Of a stretch of DNA of 64,000 bases, positions 22,489 to 32,930 are shown piece after piece. The stretch's first letter is position 1. The number at the start of each line of letters is the position of its first letter. This DNA is from Henckelia pumila (taxonomy: Eukaryota > Streptophyta > Magnoliopsida > Lamiales > Gesneriaceae): assembly GCF_033568475.1 (NCBI RefSeq), contig NW_027331831.1:1922001-1986000 (forward strand). The letters are read 5' to 3'. The position numbers and the translations under genes were made by a program. The notes beneath the pieces were generated by a model, which worked only from the letters and a program-made list of their open reading frames with translations, was not told the DNA's origin and did not search any database.

Positions 22489-23490
22489 TCAAAGACTATC
22501 GAACAAGAATGAATCGCTGTAGTCCCAAATATTAGTCGAGGGGAGCTCATCTTCGCCGCCCAGAGCCCATGAAGGGGAGGAGACGTAACCATTCAACACC
22601 ACCGATGGCTCTGCCACAGGCGGCGGCGGCGGAGGCGGAGGCGGAGGCGGAGGTGGATGAGTGGATTCGAGAGACAAGCTGGAACCCACCAGGGAATTAA
22701 TCTCGTCGTACCCAAATTGATGGAAATTGTCGTGGTGATGGTGATTATTTATACTAGGGTTTGGATAGAAGGAGGTGGCTGCAGCTTCGACTTTTGCTGT
22801 GGGGTCGGATTCCACATTCATATCCGCCATTCCGTACTCGTGATGTTGGGCTATTCCCACATGTTCTTGAGACATGTTCGGGTATTGTACGGCTCCGTAC
22901 ATCCCGTACGGAATGTAGTTGGCCCCCATCCCTCCCACCGCATGCTGCTGCGGAGGCGGCGGAGGCGGTTGATTCGAGAACGTGAGGCCAAACCCTGATG
23001 GCCGAGGAAGCAATGGACGGAGGGTTTGAGCGGAAGACGAAGAGGTTCTGTTCCGAGACTGAGAAGACGGATCGCCGGCATCAGCGCCGCCAAGACCAAC
23101 GCCGTCAGCTCCGCCGACAGAGGGTTGTAGGTTGAGCTGAGCCCTGGATCCATACAAGATAACCGCAGCACGGTCATAAGCACGAGCCGCGTCCTCCGCC
23201 GTGGCAAAAGTTCCCAACCATCGACGCGTGCGCTTTCTTGGCTCACGGATCTCCGCCACCCATTTCCCCCAGCTCCGCTGCCTGACACCTCTATACCTGA
23301 ACTTTCCATTATCCGGCCCTCCTTTCCCTTTACACTTCTTGTTCTTGCTACTGCCACCACCATCGGCGACGGCGGAAGAAGAAGAACCTCCGGAAAGGGC
23401 GGGCGGAGAATCGTGGAAAATGAAGGTGGTGTTCTGAGGAGATTGATGAATATCATCAGGAGTGTCTGAAACAGCGGCGCCACCGCTCAT
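22489..23490 (-). CDS. ABI4: ABI4-type AP2/ERF transcription factor
   Basis: Intact single-exon gene of 333 codons; Arabidopsis ABI4 has about 328. A basic stretch [16 protein letters not shown] (49-64) precedes one AP2 domain (about 66-122) with [39 protein letters not shown] and [10 protein letters not shown], which match ABI4 almost exactly, including the DREB-like WVAEIREP. Ser-, His- and Pro-rich tracts follow (a run of about 13 prolines near 280-292), then an acidic, aromatic C-terminus ([13 protein letters not shown]) typical of its activation domain. Known role: nuclear factor acting downstream of ABA and sugar signals in seeds and seedlings, binding CACCG-type elements. The GGC-rich run at 22619-22655 encodes the proline tract. 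A long TA tract that could serve as TATA box lies about 200 bp upstream. Confidence 0.93.
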   Translation of the reverse strand: MSGGAAVSDTPDDIHQSPQNTTFIFHDSPPALSGGSSSSAVADGGGSSKNKKCKGKGGPDNGKFRYRGVRQRSWGKWVAEIREPRKRTRRWLGTFATAEDAARAYDRAAVILYGSRAQLNLQPSVGGADGVGLGGADAGDPSSQSRNRTSSSSAQTLRPLLPRPSGFGLTFSNQPPPPPPQQHAVGGMGANYIPYGMYGAVQYPNMSQEHVGIAQHHEYGMADMNVESDPTAKVEAAATSFYPNPSINNHHHHDNFHQFGYDEINSLVGSSLSLESTHPPPPPPPPPPPPPVAEPSVVLNGYVSSPSWALGGEDELPSTNIWDYSDSFLFDSL

Positions 23491-23684
23491 GGTGAGTGGC
23501 TGAAAAGAGAGGTGGAGGGATTAAAATTATAAAGAAAGGTAAAAATGGGGAAGAGTGTAGTAGTAAGTAGGGTTTTGCCTCGTTCTGTGTTTACCCAATA
23601 AAGTCGAGAGAGAAAGAAAGAGAAGATAGTAAAATTTTTAGGGCTCTGAAAGCATTGTCTGCAAATGGTAGAAGAGGGCGGTGG

Positions 23685-23707
23685 TATATATATATATATA
23701 TATATAC
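23685..23707 (-). promoter_or_regulatory. TA-repeat tract, possible TATA box of ABI4
   Basis: A run of alternating T and A about 195-215 bp upstream of the ABI4 ATG. It is also a microsatellite; no transcription start can be placed from sequence alone. Confidence 0.4.
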
Positions 23708-25951
23708 ATGCCTAAGCTACCTACCATGCGTATGTATTCATTCGGTTTATACACACGGTTATGATATGCATACATATAATTATAAGTTATTTCGAAATTA
23801 CAAAGTTATGTATTGATAGAAAAATCTTTCACTAATGTATGATTGTGTCGAAATCCTATATGTACACGTAACATTTTTCATACGGTTATCCATATATCAC
23901 ATGCCAAGCCCGTCTTATTTACTTGCACTTAAATCCGTGAGTATATTTTTGTGTGTTAGGGATATGCGTTTTCTAAAGTTTGAGTTCTTTAGAGTCGTCC
24001 ATACTTTGATTAAAACGACTCTTCAATATGTTTGTTTTGGTATTTCTTTAATTTTTACCGTTATTCCTAGTTCTATTATTAGCATTATCGTGGACGATGT
24101 TTGTAATTCCTCTACTGATGCTTTATAAAATTTGGTGTTTTTTGTTTCCGAAAAAATCTTAAAGAAGCATAAACTTGGATATCCCTATCCGTATATATAA
24201 AAACTATATATGATATTATAAACGGAACAAATAAATAAAATCAAATGAATGTATCAAAATTCAAGAAAAAATGTCATTAATTAATTAATTATAGTTTAAT
24301 TAAAAACTGATAACATGATTTAAGAAATAAAATATTCTTTAAGAAATCAGTTCAAAACTTTATTATTTTCAGATAAAAAAAAATTAAATCATCATTCGAA
24401 ACATGGAAAAATTAAAATTAAGAAATATAATATTATTATTTTTTCAATATATAGTCCTTCACATTATGTCTGACACTCCACACAGGCATGTGTCTGTGTC
24501 GTTTTCCTGGCTGTGTCCTAATGCATTTTTTCCCTCGTAATATTTGCTCATGTCATGTAGCATATATGTCCAATTATAATTAGAATTCATCAAATAGAAA
24601 TTATACGTATAATTGATCGAATAGTGTGATGCGATGGCTACATGTATTGATTTAATCAATCGGGAACATAGATGGTTAAATATTTTTATGTGGTACATAT
24701 CCTAATTTATATTTAATTTTTTTTTATTCATTCATATCCATATACTGATATACAAGGAGATATAATATTGTAAGTATCACATGCGATCTGTGAATACAGA
24801 ATTACAAAAATATCTTCTAGTAGTTGTTTATCTTCTAGCTAGTTATTACCATTATTAATGTTTACAAATAAAATATTTTTGAATGGATAAAGACTAGACG
24901 AATGTTTCTGATTGACATGGCAATGGCATTCATCGTCGTCGAATTAATTAAGTTGAAAAAAAAAAAGGATTATATAATTTTTTTGAATTGGGAAATGATC
25001 AATGATTTCTTTGATCGAGATAATAATTTATTTGCCTTTTCAAAAATCATTAAGAGGCCATAAATTCGATCGACCCCTTGCACTTTTTTCCCCCATTGAC
25101 TAAAGCGAAAGTATATTTTATCAAGAGTTTCATGAGGACATAAAACTTCCCATCAAAATGAAAGAAGATAAATCTGCGTAAAGTTATATATCGTTTTTAT
25201 TATTCATTCTTTCACCTATATATATATATTATCATTATTAAATTAAATACATTAAGTATTCCAACAAATTTATTTTTACTCAATTAAAATATTCACTAAA
25301 AAGGTAAAATTTGAAATTTCTTTTAAAAAATTTAGTTTTCTAAAAACTTTCTTCAGTAATATGAAATGACACTCAAATAAAAACGGATGGAATATGTATT
25401 TTAAAAATCATGAGTATTTTTGGTTGGAGAAACCAAAAAAACTTATTGAAGACTTTTTCAAACTATAATTTAGTAGTTTTGCTATTTTGTTCACCAACCG
25501 TGCCAACTTTTGTACCCAACATGTGCAATAGTTAAGTATTTTATACATGATGAGCATAAAGGTTGGCACGGTTGATGAACAGCATAGCAAAACTCATAAT
25601 TTAGTATCTAAATTTGCTAAATATGAGCGGCTACTGAGTACTGATAATACGCACCCTCTAGCTAATATCAATCAGTTATAATTTTAATAGGGGCCTTAAA
25701 TTAAGAAACTAATTAGGATCAAAGTGTATGAACACCATGTTTGAAATTAAAATTATAACCTAACAATTAGGAGACAATTAATTGAGATGATTAAAAATTG
25801 TGGCCCTGTCTCCTCCAACGACACAAGAAGAAGAAATAAAGATACTACTTCAGATGGGACCACACTACCTATTAACTTTACTCTTTTGGGGAATTTACAA
25901 ATTAAGATTGTGGGGACAAATTGAACAAAGGCAGCAGAGATGATCCATCTA
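23708..25951. other. AT-rich intergenic region upstream of ABI4
   Basis: No gene recognised. Open frames are short and biased by composition. An inverted repeat at 25476-25593 is listed separately. Confidence 0.55.
25476..25593. repeat. Inverted repeat with 36-bp arms
   Basis: Arms 25476-25511 and 25558-25593 match in 32 of 36 positions when one is reverse-complemented (core ccaaccgtgccaac), around a 46-nt loop. Pairing may continue weakly outward. Either a small foldback transposon remnant or a stem-loop that, if transcribed, could feed the small-RNA pathway. No TIR-plus-target-duplication pattern is clear. Confidence 0.6.
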
Positions 25952-26163
25952 ATGGGTGTCCAAGTTAGTGTAGCAGTTGAACTTTTGGTCAAATGTCAGG
26001 AGTTCGATTTCTTTTGTCAACACTTTCTTGGACTAGCCTGTCACACAGGATTTGTCCATTATGGTTTATCTGACTAACGTAGTTTGCAAACTATTTTGTT
26101 AGTTCGGGATTTATCCAGAGCACACCTAAGGATAGCGGTTGTAGGTTTTACGTGAAAAAAAAA
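25952..26163 (+). mobile_element. tRNA-derived plant SINE
   Basis: About 212 bp with an internal pol III promoter: box A-like ttagtgtagcagttg near 25965 and box B-like aggagttcgattt near 25999. The body tcttggactagcctgtcac continues to taaggatagcggttgtagg, and the element ends in an A run. ATCTA lies on both sides (25947-25951, 26164-26168) as target duplication. The body resembles SINE families common in plants. Confidence 0.8.
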
Positions 26164-26455
26164 ATCTAGTATATACATATTTTTAAAGTCTATAGTTTTT
26201 GTATATAAAAAATATATACTAACCGTATCAGCATCTATGTCCATTAAATCCTAGGAATTAATTAGGAACCGATTATTTATGAAAAAAATATCTTATGAGA
26301 GATATTTGGAATTAAAAATAATATATATAAAAGAGGTTACTATTTCCAATGCCATTTCTGAGCTGCAGCCACATGCTGCTGCATATGGAGTGTGCTTGTT
26401 AATTTATAATAAAATAGAAGTGTTTTTTTTTTTTTACCGGGTTTGAATCAAAGGA

Positions 26456-26760
26456 GAGATTTATGCCATTTAGACCAAAAAAGTTTGTGGCACGGACAAA
26501 TTCCATCTACTTTTATGACTCAAAAAAATTAATTATATATATATAATATAAGTTTTGATCTCTTTAACAACTACTATAACACATAGACATAGATGAATTA
26601 ATTATATATATATATATATATAACACATAGACATAGATGAAAACGAGCTCACGTGACATTTTATACATTTAATAAGTAAATGTCAAGTTAGCAAGTGAGA
26701 TTTATGCCAAAAAAGTTTGTGGCACGTACAAATTCCATCCACTTTTATGACTCAAAATAA

Positions 26761-26793
<33 letters not shown>

Positions 26794-26895
26794 ATATGAG
26801 TTTCGATCTCTTTGACAATCACGGTAAACACAAACATTATCACGAGCTGACATGACATTGTATACATCTAATAAATAAATGTCAAGTTAGCAAAT
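26456..26895. repeat. Imperfect tandem duplication of about 240 bp
   Basis: The block starting gagatttatgcca with aaaaaagtttgtggcacg, ttccatctacttttatgac and, at its end, aaatgtcaagttagcaa occurs at about 26456-26696 and again at 26697-26895. TA microsatellites of different length sit inside each unit. Confidence 0.75.
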
Positions 26896-27171
26896 GTTCA
26901 TGTAGGTGCTCACGATTGTTGTCAGGAGATCAAAACTCTATATAATAATGTATAAATATGTATATATGTGTGTGCTGGGGGAAAATCAAACACTTCCATG
27001 GAAAAAAAAAAAGAGGAAGGAAGGAAGGAAACCCAAAATTTACAAACCCAAGAAAATAACGGCAGCCCAACAGTGTGAAGCCCAATATCTGAAAAATGGA
27101 TTCGAATTTAATTTTTATGAAAACCCGACCCGTAAAATCCAAATACTGCCTGGTGATCCGACGAGCTGATA

Positions 27172-27440
27172 ATGCAGCTGCGAACCGCCACCCGCTGCCG
27201 CATACTCGGCGGCGGATGTAATCGGCTCGCCACAAATGCGCAGTCAATTTTCAATGCAACCGCCCGTTGCTTCAGCATCCAAAACCCTAACCAAAATGTA
27301 TCCCCAAATCAACGATTTTCCGACTACGATGACCTAATCGATGCTGCCGGCCGCCAAAGGGATTTCGCCGCCGTTTGCCAATTACTCGTCAAACGTATGA
27401 AACACGGCCGATTTAACACCAGCACTTTGAAGGATTCAAA
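27172..27440 (+). pseudogene. Small mitochondrial-type PPR gene, 5' part
   Basis: ATG at 27172 opens a frame with an Arg-rich, Asp/Glu-free start ending RCFS that fits a mitochondrial presequence, then FSDYDDLIDAAGRQRDFAAV and CQLLVKRMKHGRFNTSTL, the N-terminal signature of a small P-class PPR family (Arabidopsis At3g56030/At2g40240 type, from memory). Continuity is lost near 27440, where Copia-derived sequence in the opposite orientation begins; the gene resumes at about 28809. A possible donor site (aaatcag|gtattg) near 27447 leaves open that the insertion is now within an intron. Otherwise this is a gene split by insertion. Confidence 0.7.
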
Positions 27441-28808
27441 AAATCAGGTATTGAAACAGAGAAACAGGTACCTGATGTAGGATTTAGTTGATTTTCCGGA
27501 GAAGAAGGTTTAGTTTCAAACTTGGCCAGATGTTGCATGAACTTAGTCATTAACTGATCCATTTGGGTTTTATCAAAGCTGTGAAATGTATTGGATGTCG
27601 AAGTGTCAGGACTTGAAGAAGAAGCGTTGGAGACAGTATTTGGCATGGCTTTGTTGACAGGATATGGTCGATGCTTGTAGCCAGGGGGATAACCATGTAT
27701 TTTGTAACATGTTTCAACCGTATGACCAGGTGCCTTACATGCAGTGCAATAAGGTCTGCCACGCTGTGGTTTAATCGGAGCCCGTGAGAAGGAAGATTTC
27801 TGAGAATGCTCACCTTTGATGGCAAAGGCCATGCCATTGCCTGAGAGATTGTCATTCAGGGGATTGCCAATTGCCCGTTGTCGTTCTTCTTGCACAATCA
27901 TAGCAAAAACACGATTAATGGGAGGCAAAGGATCTGTGAGCAAGATCTGACTCCGCACATGAGCAAATGAATCATTAAGACCCATGAGAAAAGCCATAGT
28001 ATAATCCATTTGAAAATATGCTTCAATGTTCTTCACGCCATGACATATGCACTTCCCACAGTTGCACATAGGACGAAAATGAGTTAATTCATCCCAAAAT
28101 GTTTTGAGTTTTGTAAAGTATACACTGACCGGATCTTGACCTTGGCGGAGAGAAACCAAATCCCGGCAAAGTTGAAAGACACGGGGACCATTGCTTTGTT
28201 GAAAACGATCCTGAAGATCAGCCCATATGTCTGCTGCCGATTCAGCAAAAAGAATACTCGCTGATATGTCTTTGGAAACTGAATTCAATAACCATGAAAT
28301 CACAATATTGTTGTTGCGCACCCAAGCATTGAGTAGATTGACATCGGAACTAGCTGGTTTCGCAATAGAACCATCGATAAATCCCAATTTGTTCTTGACA
28401 GAAAGTGCGATCTTCATTGATCTGCTCCAGGATGCGAAATTTTCACCATTGAGAAGTTGAGAAACAAGAACGAGACCAGGGTTATCAGAATGATGGAGAT
28501 AATACGGGCTAATTGGATCATCCATGATCGATCGCGGGGGAAGATTCCACACAGGAGGACCAGTATTGGCCATAGATCTGAAAAAAAAATATCGGATCAA
28601 GAAAGAAAGAACTAGTGAGAATCGATCATATCCCGATCGAGAAAGGAAGTAGCTGATTTCGGAAGCTCTCTGATACCATATTACAAAGTATGAAATGAAT
28701 TTTCCATTCTATATTGAATTAGAACTGATCAGAAAAGGGTTTATATACAAAAGTATATGAAACTGATTTAACTAACTAACAACCCAGTAACTAACAATTT
28801 GGTTAACA
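27440..28808 (-). mobile_element. Copia LTR-retrotransposon, 5' fragment
   Basis: A broken element in minus orientation: one LTR of about 130 bp (28681-28808, starting TGTTAACC on the minus strand), a primer-binding site TGGTATCAGAGAG matching initiator Met-tRNA next to it (28666-28678), and a gag region (about 27440-28600) with a retrotran_gag/UBN2-like domain and a CCHC-type knuckle (YCTACKAPGHTVETC). Protease, integrase, RT and the other LTR are absent. It lies inside a host PPR gene. Age cannot be estimated with one LTR; the long open gag suggests a fairly recent insertion. Confidence 0.8.
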
Positions 28809-29587
28809 CTAAGTATTTTGTAACTATCAAATATGAGATTGAACTCCAATACGCCGATGTACAAGTACTTCCCGAACTCCTGCAGAATCTCGCCAACGTC
28901 GATGATTGGTTCACCAGAAAGCACGCGCATGACGGAGTGGTGGCTCAGCTAGCACGGCTGCACCGCCCGGGAGAGGCCCTGCGCGTGGCGGAGACGATGG
29001 CGAACAAAAATTACGGCGCCACTTCCGTCACGTTTCACCCCATACTCAGCGTGCTGACGCGGAGGAAGGAGATGGAAGCGGCATGGCGCGTGGTGGAGGT
29101 GATGCGAGTGTTGAAAGTGAAGAGGGACGTGACGGCCCTCAATTACATCCTGACGGCGTATTGCTGCGCCGGAGAATTGGCGGCGGCGGCTGACGTGCTT
29201 GTGAAACTGGAGGAGGAAGGCGTGAATGCGGACGCGAGGACGTATGACGCTCTTGTTCTCGGCGCGTGCAAGGCGCGGAAGTTGGAGGTGGCTTTGAGAG
29301 TGATACGGCGGATGGCGGAGAACGGGAAGGCGGCGATGCATTCCACCCATGGGCACGTCGTAAAAGAGATGGTGAGATGTGGGTATGTCGCTCAGGCGGC
29401 GGAGTACGTGAAAATATTCGCCGGAAGGGATCGAAGATTAGATGCGGAGAATTTCGAATTCTTGGCAAGCGGCCTGATAAAGGTTAAAAGAATTGATGAA
29501 GCTGAATCTTTTGTACAAGAGATGAAGAAAAGAAGTTTGCCCATTAGCAACGGATTGAAGAAGATTCTATCTGCTTCCAAATCCTGA
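28809..29587 (+). pseudogene. Small mitochondrial-type PPR gene, 3' part
   Basis: From about 28860 the frame reads VLPELLQNLANVDDWFTRK, HAHDGVVAQLARLHRPGEAL, several degenerate P-type repeats (VTALNYILTAYCCAGELAAA, DARTYDALVLGACKARKLEV, NFEFLASGLIKVKRIDEAES) and ends LKKILSASKS-stop at 29587. High G+C in the third codon position sets it apart from the Copia DNA. The repeats suggest organellar RNA binding; the target is unknown. It stays open for over 240 codons, so either the insertion is recent or the Copia piece is spliced out with an intron. RNA evidence would decide between split pseudogene and working gene. Confidence 0.75.
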
Positions 29588-30841
29588 ATAAATTTTTTCC
29601 CTAAGACAAAGTCACTTGTATGCTGCTAATGGATTGGTGGTGGATTAAATCAAGAGCATGAATAGAAATCAACATTTACTGAACCAAAAGTGGGTTTTTG
29701 AGTGAACCTTCCTTATGAATTCTACCTACACTAGGTTTGGATTTTCCCGTGTAGTGAACATTAAAGTGTAAGCAAGCAAGCTTAACTGGATTGGAGGTGC
29801 ATTTCAACCTGAGTTTTACACTTTTCTACTGCAACTTTGAGGGAAGAATTGGAACTTTCACAAATATATTTCCAGAATATGAAAATCGTTCATTTTAATG
29901 TTGTATTTTAAAGATATGTGAGAAGTTAAAACTTGGGATTGTCGTTTAAAATTACTTGTGTTTTCTATTCCCTAAGCAATCATATTACATTTTGAGTTCA
30001 AACCACGGGTATTGTCCAAAAAGTTAGCACTATCATTCAACGTCAATAGCACTCATATACTGAAATTATAGACTCTTGAATACAGACGTGTCAATGCAAA
30101 AAAGAAGAGTTATTGGATCTAATATATTAAAGTACTACAAGAACATTGTCCATAGTATTGACAGAACCATTGAATACATGGATTGGAGTACTACAACAAC
30201 AAGCTTGTGATGTAAAACGAGTTGTTTTAAAGAGTTGTATTTTTTGTCATTCATCTCATTGATTACCCGATGCCATTGCCAACAAGGAATGATGGATGCC
30301 ACCATTAACTAACTAGGTCTTATTTAAGACGAAATGTGTTGCATGACAGGTGTCCATCTCATACCATAACATCACTTGATAATGGATCATCACTACAAAC
30401 TTTAAAAATGTAATCAATGAATTCAAACTTGTTTACCGGTATTTATATAATTTAATTAATTAATTTTATATGTATTTTTTTTTTATCATAAAATGTTTAT
30501 TAAATTAATTAAGACATGTATTCCCGGCGTGTGCAGTAGTCACTAAGATTATATTGTAGCACATGATACAAGTAATTTATCATCCTCACATTCAATTTTC
30601 AAATAATCTTTCCTAATTTATCATCCTCACATACAATTTTAAAAACAGCAAAAAAAAAGATTTTCTTTTTCATTTTCTTTTTTTGGTGATAAAAAGGCCA
30701 ACGAAACGCTATCTTATCGCAAGTTTAGTCAATGTTAAAATGGTGTTAAAATTGAGCTAATTGTCCAAACCAAAAAGTCAAAAGGATCCATTTGTTAAGC
30801 TTCCCTCCCCGTCGGCCTTTGAATTCCAACCACCGCCAAAT
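29588..30841. other. Intergenic spacer with a small tandem repeat
   Basis: 3' flank of the PPR gene and 5' flank of PNGase A. A roughly 40-bp unit (taatttatcatcctcacat) is repeated at about 30574-30650. Nothing else recognised. Confidence 0.55.
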
Positions 30842-32605
30842 ATGCATCTTCCACACCTACTTGTACTCTCACTAGCTTTCGCACTCTCCTCCGCCACCTC
30901 GCCGCCGCCGCCGCTCCGCCGCCTACCGACTGCAAAACAATACGTCGAAATCAAGCGCCCACTTTCCTTCAGCTCCCTCACCCCTTCCTGCACTCTCCCC
31001 ATCCTCTCCCACGGCTTCGGCAACACCATCAACCTTCCCCCGACATACGCCCCCTACACCCCTCCCGTCAACTGCACCTGGTCACGCGCCGCCATCCACC
31101 TCTCCGCCGCTGCCAACGGCACCCAGAACAACCGCATCGCCGCCGTATGGCTCGACGCCGTCGAGATTCTCCGCACAAGCACTCCCGAACCAGCCACGGG
31201 AGATTCGTTCTGGCTTGTTGAAAAGGATGTCACCAAATACTCTTCCCTCCTCCGAAAACCCAATCTGACCCTCGCGGTTGCCGTCCCAAACGCCGTTAAT
31301 GGCGTCTTCACCGGCTTTTACCAGCTCAACCTAACTTTCCTCTATTACAGTAATGATAATGACACTTCCACTCACGCCGTTAATTTGCCGTTACCTCTGC
31401 TTCCACAGACGGATGAGTCCACCGTGGAAAAGTCTGAAGAAATCCCACGGATCTTGGCTGAAAATTACTCCCCCAATGCATATGATAGCCCCGCAGATTT
31501 GATCATCCCAATATCTGCCATTCCAGGTGAAGGATTTTGGTTCAAAATCGAGACTGCATCGGATGTGAAACAAAAGGGACTTCAAATCCCACTCAACTCA
31601 TACAGGGCAGTTCTTGAACTTTACATTTCCTCCCATTCAAAAGATGAATTTTGGTATTCAAATCCTCCAAATTCATACCTCGAAAAGAACAATTTAACAA
31701 CCGGACGAGGAAATGGGGCGTATAGGGAGGTTTTTGTGACGATCGATAATAGTACAGTAGGATCAGTGATCCCATTCCCTGTGATCTTCAGTGGAGGGAT
31801 CGATCCTTTATATTGGGATCCAGTAGTTTCAATTGGAGCTTTCGATTTGCCTTCATATGATATTGAATTGACCCCATTTCTTGGCATGGTTCTTGATGGG
31901 AAAGCTCATATTTTTCGGCTCGGAGTCACTGATGCTATTTCGTTTTGGCTTGTCGATGCCAATTTGCATCTATGGTTGGATGCAAATGTGGTTGTGGTAA
32001 AGGCAGAGACAGTTGAATACACAGCTCCAAGTGTTAGTGTCAAGCGAAAATCGAAGTTTAGTAAGCTTGATGGGAAGTTTGAGATTAAGGTGAAGAGGAA
32101 AAGCGAGTTCTCTGGGTGGGTGAGTTCGAGTTTAGGCAATTTTACAACCAGCATTTCGGAGAAGTTGGAGTTCAAGAACAAGATAAAGTTCAAAACGAAT
32201 GGAACAGTCAAGGACGTGAAGCAGAAAGTGAAGGTGAAGACTGAAATGGAAGTCGTGTCTTGTACCGGAGATGTCTACAGTACCAAACTAAATCGAAAGT
32301 ATCCTTTAGAAATAACATCTCAAGTCGCTGGATCAGAGGAAGGTAAGTACTCGATAGTATCGGATTTGGAGACCTCGATGGAAGAGGAGAGGTCGAATGA
32401 TAGCTTTACGAGTAGTTTGGTTAACACTCAGAAGGCAAATGGGACAATGTATGTGGAGAATCGGGTTGTACTGTCTGGGGCAGCAAATACTTATCAAACT
32501 TATAGTGTTGCCGATGACTTTGGTTGCTATAGCAGGCAGGTTTCGGCTGCCGGTGGATACATTAGTAACGACACGACGAGTGTCCTGTGTACGTCGTCCT
32601 TATGA
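30842..32605 (+). CDS. Peptide-N-glycosidase A-type amidase (PNGase A)
   Basis: Intact intronless gene of 587 codons. The ATG at 30842 is preferred because it starts a clear signal peptide (MHLPHLLVLSLAFALSSATS); the frame extends upstream only from a TTG. The family (plant PNGase A, first described from almond) cleaves N-glycans from secreted glycopeptides, including those with core alpha-1,3-fucose, in acidic compartments or the apoplast. Family motifs: CTWSRAAIHLSAAANGTQ, VWLDAVEILRTSTPEP, FWLVEKDVTKYSSLL, EVFVTIDNSTVGSVIPFPV and IFSGGIDPLYWDPV, then FWLVDANLHLWLD. Several N-x-S/T sites (NGT, NLT, NST) fit a glycoprotein. A Lys-rich stretch (SVKRKSKF, KVKRKSEF) follows. Almond enzyme is processed into two chains; whether this one is cannot be seen. 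Two similar genes are usual in eudicots, so the exact paralogue is unknown. Confidence 0.9.
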   Translation: MHLPHLLVLSLAFALSSATSPPPPLRRLPTAKQYVEIKRPLSFSSLTPSCTLPILSHGFGNTINLPPTYAPYTPPVNCTWSRAAIHLSAAANGTQNNRIAAVWLDAVEILRTSTPEPATGDSFWLVEKDVTKYSSLLRKPNLTLAVAVPNAVNGVFTGFYQLNLTFLYYSNDNDTSTHAVNLPLPLLPQTDESTVEKSEEIPRILAENYSPNAYDSPADLIIPISAIPGEGFWFKIETASDVKQKGLQIPLNSYRAVLELYISSHSKDEFWYSNPPNSYLEKNNLTTGRGNGAYREVFVTIDNSTVGSVIPFPVIFSGGIDPLYWDPVVSIGAFDLPSYDIELTPFLGMVLDGKAHIFRLGVTDAISFWLVDANLHLWLDANVVVVKAETVEYTAPSVSVKRKSKFSKLDGKFEIKVKRKSEFSGWVSSSLGNFTTSISEKLEFKNKIKFKTNGTVKDVKQKVKVKTEMEVVSCTGDVYSTKLNRKYPLEITSQVAGSEEGKYSIVSDLETSMEEERSNDSFTSSLVNTQKANGTMYVENRVVLSGAANTYQTYSVADDFGCYSRQVSAAGGYISNDTTSVLCTSSL

Positions 32606-32930
32606 TCGGGTTGAATGACTTCTTGTGTTGGTGGGATTTCTGCAGGCAATAGTGTAGTTATATTCTCCGAATAAATGGCTCGTACAGTGATTTTATTTGT
32701 AATTCAATCTATACAAGTTTTATACGAAATTTCTATGTATTACAACAGACGTTTTGAGATCCTTAGAATCTGCTTGAGGTCTAGTACGGGGAGTTTAGCA
32801 ATATTTATCAAACATTAGAATCCAATTATGTGATATCTACGTGTTAAAAGATTGAAAAAAATTATCTAATCGAGGGTATACAACGCCAAAAGCAAATAAG
32901 GGGTGGGCTTTCTTCTGCCAGGTGCAAAAC
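32606..32930. other. Spacer between convergent PNGase A and eIF2alpha
   Basis: 3' flanks of the two convergent genes. The duplicated block begins at 32931. Confidence 0.6.

Noticed and set aside
22851-23483. Long second minus-strand frame over ABI4
   Set aside because: Shadow frame of the GC-rich ABI4 coding sequence; the AP2 domain is in the other frame.
28949-29468. Antisense frames over the small PPR gene
   Set aside because: Caused by high G+C in the PPR codons; no domain content.
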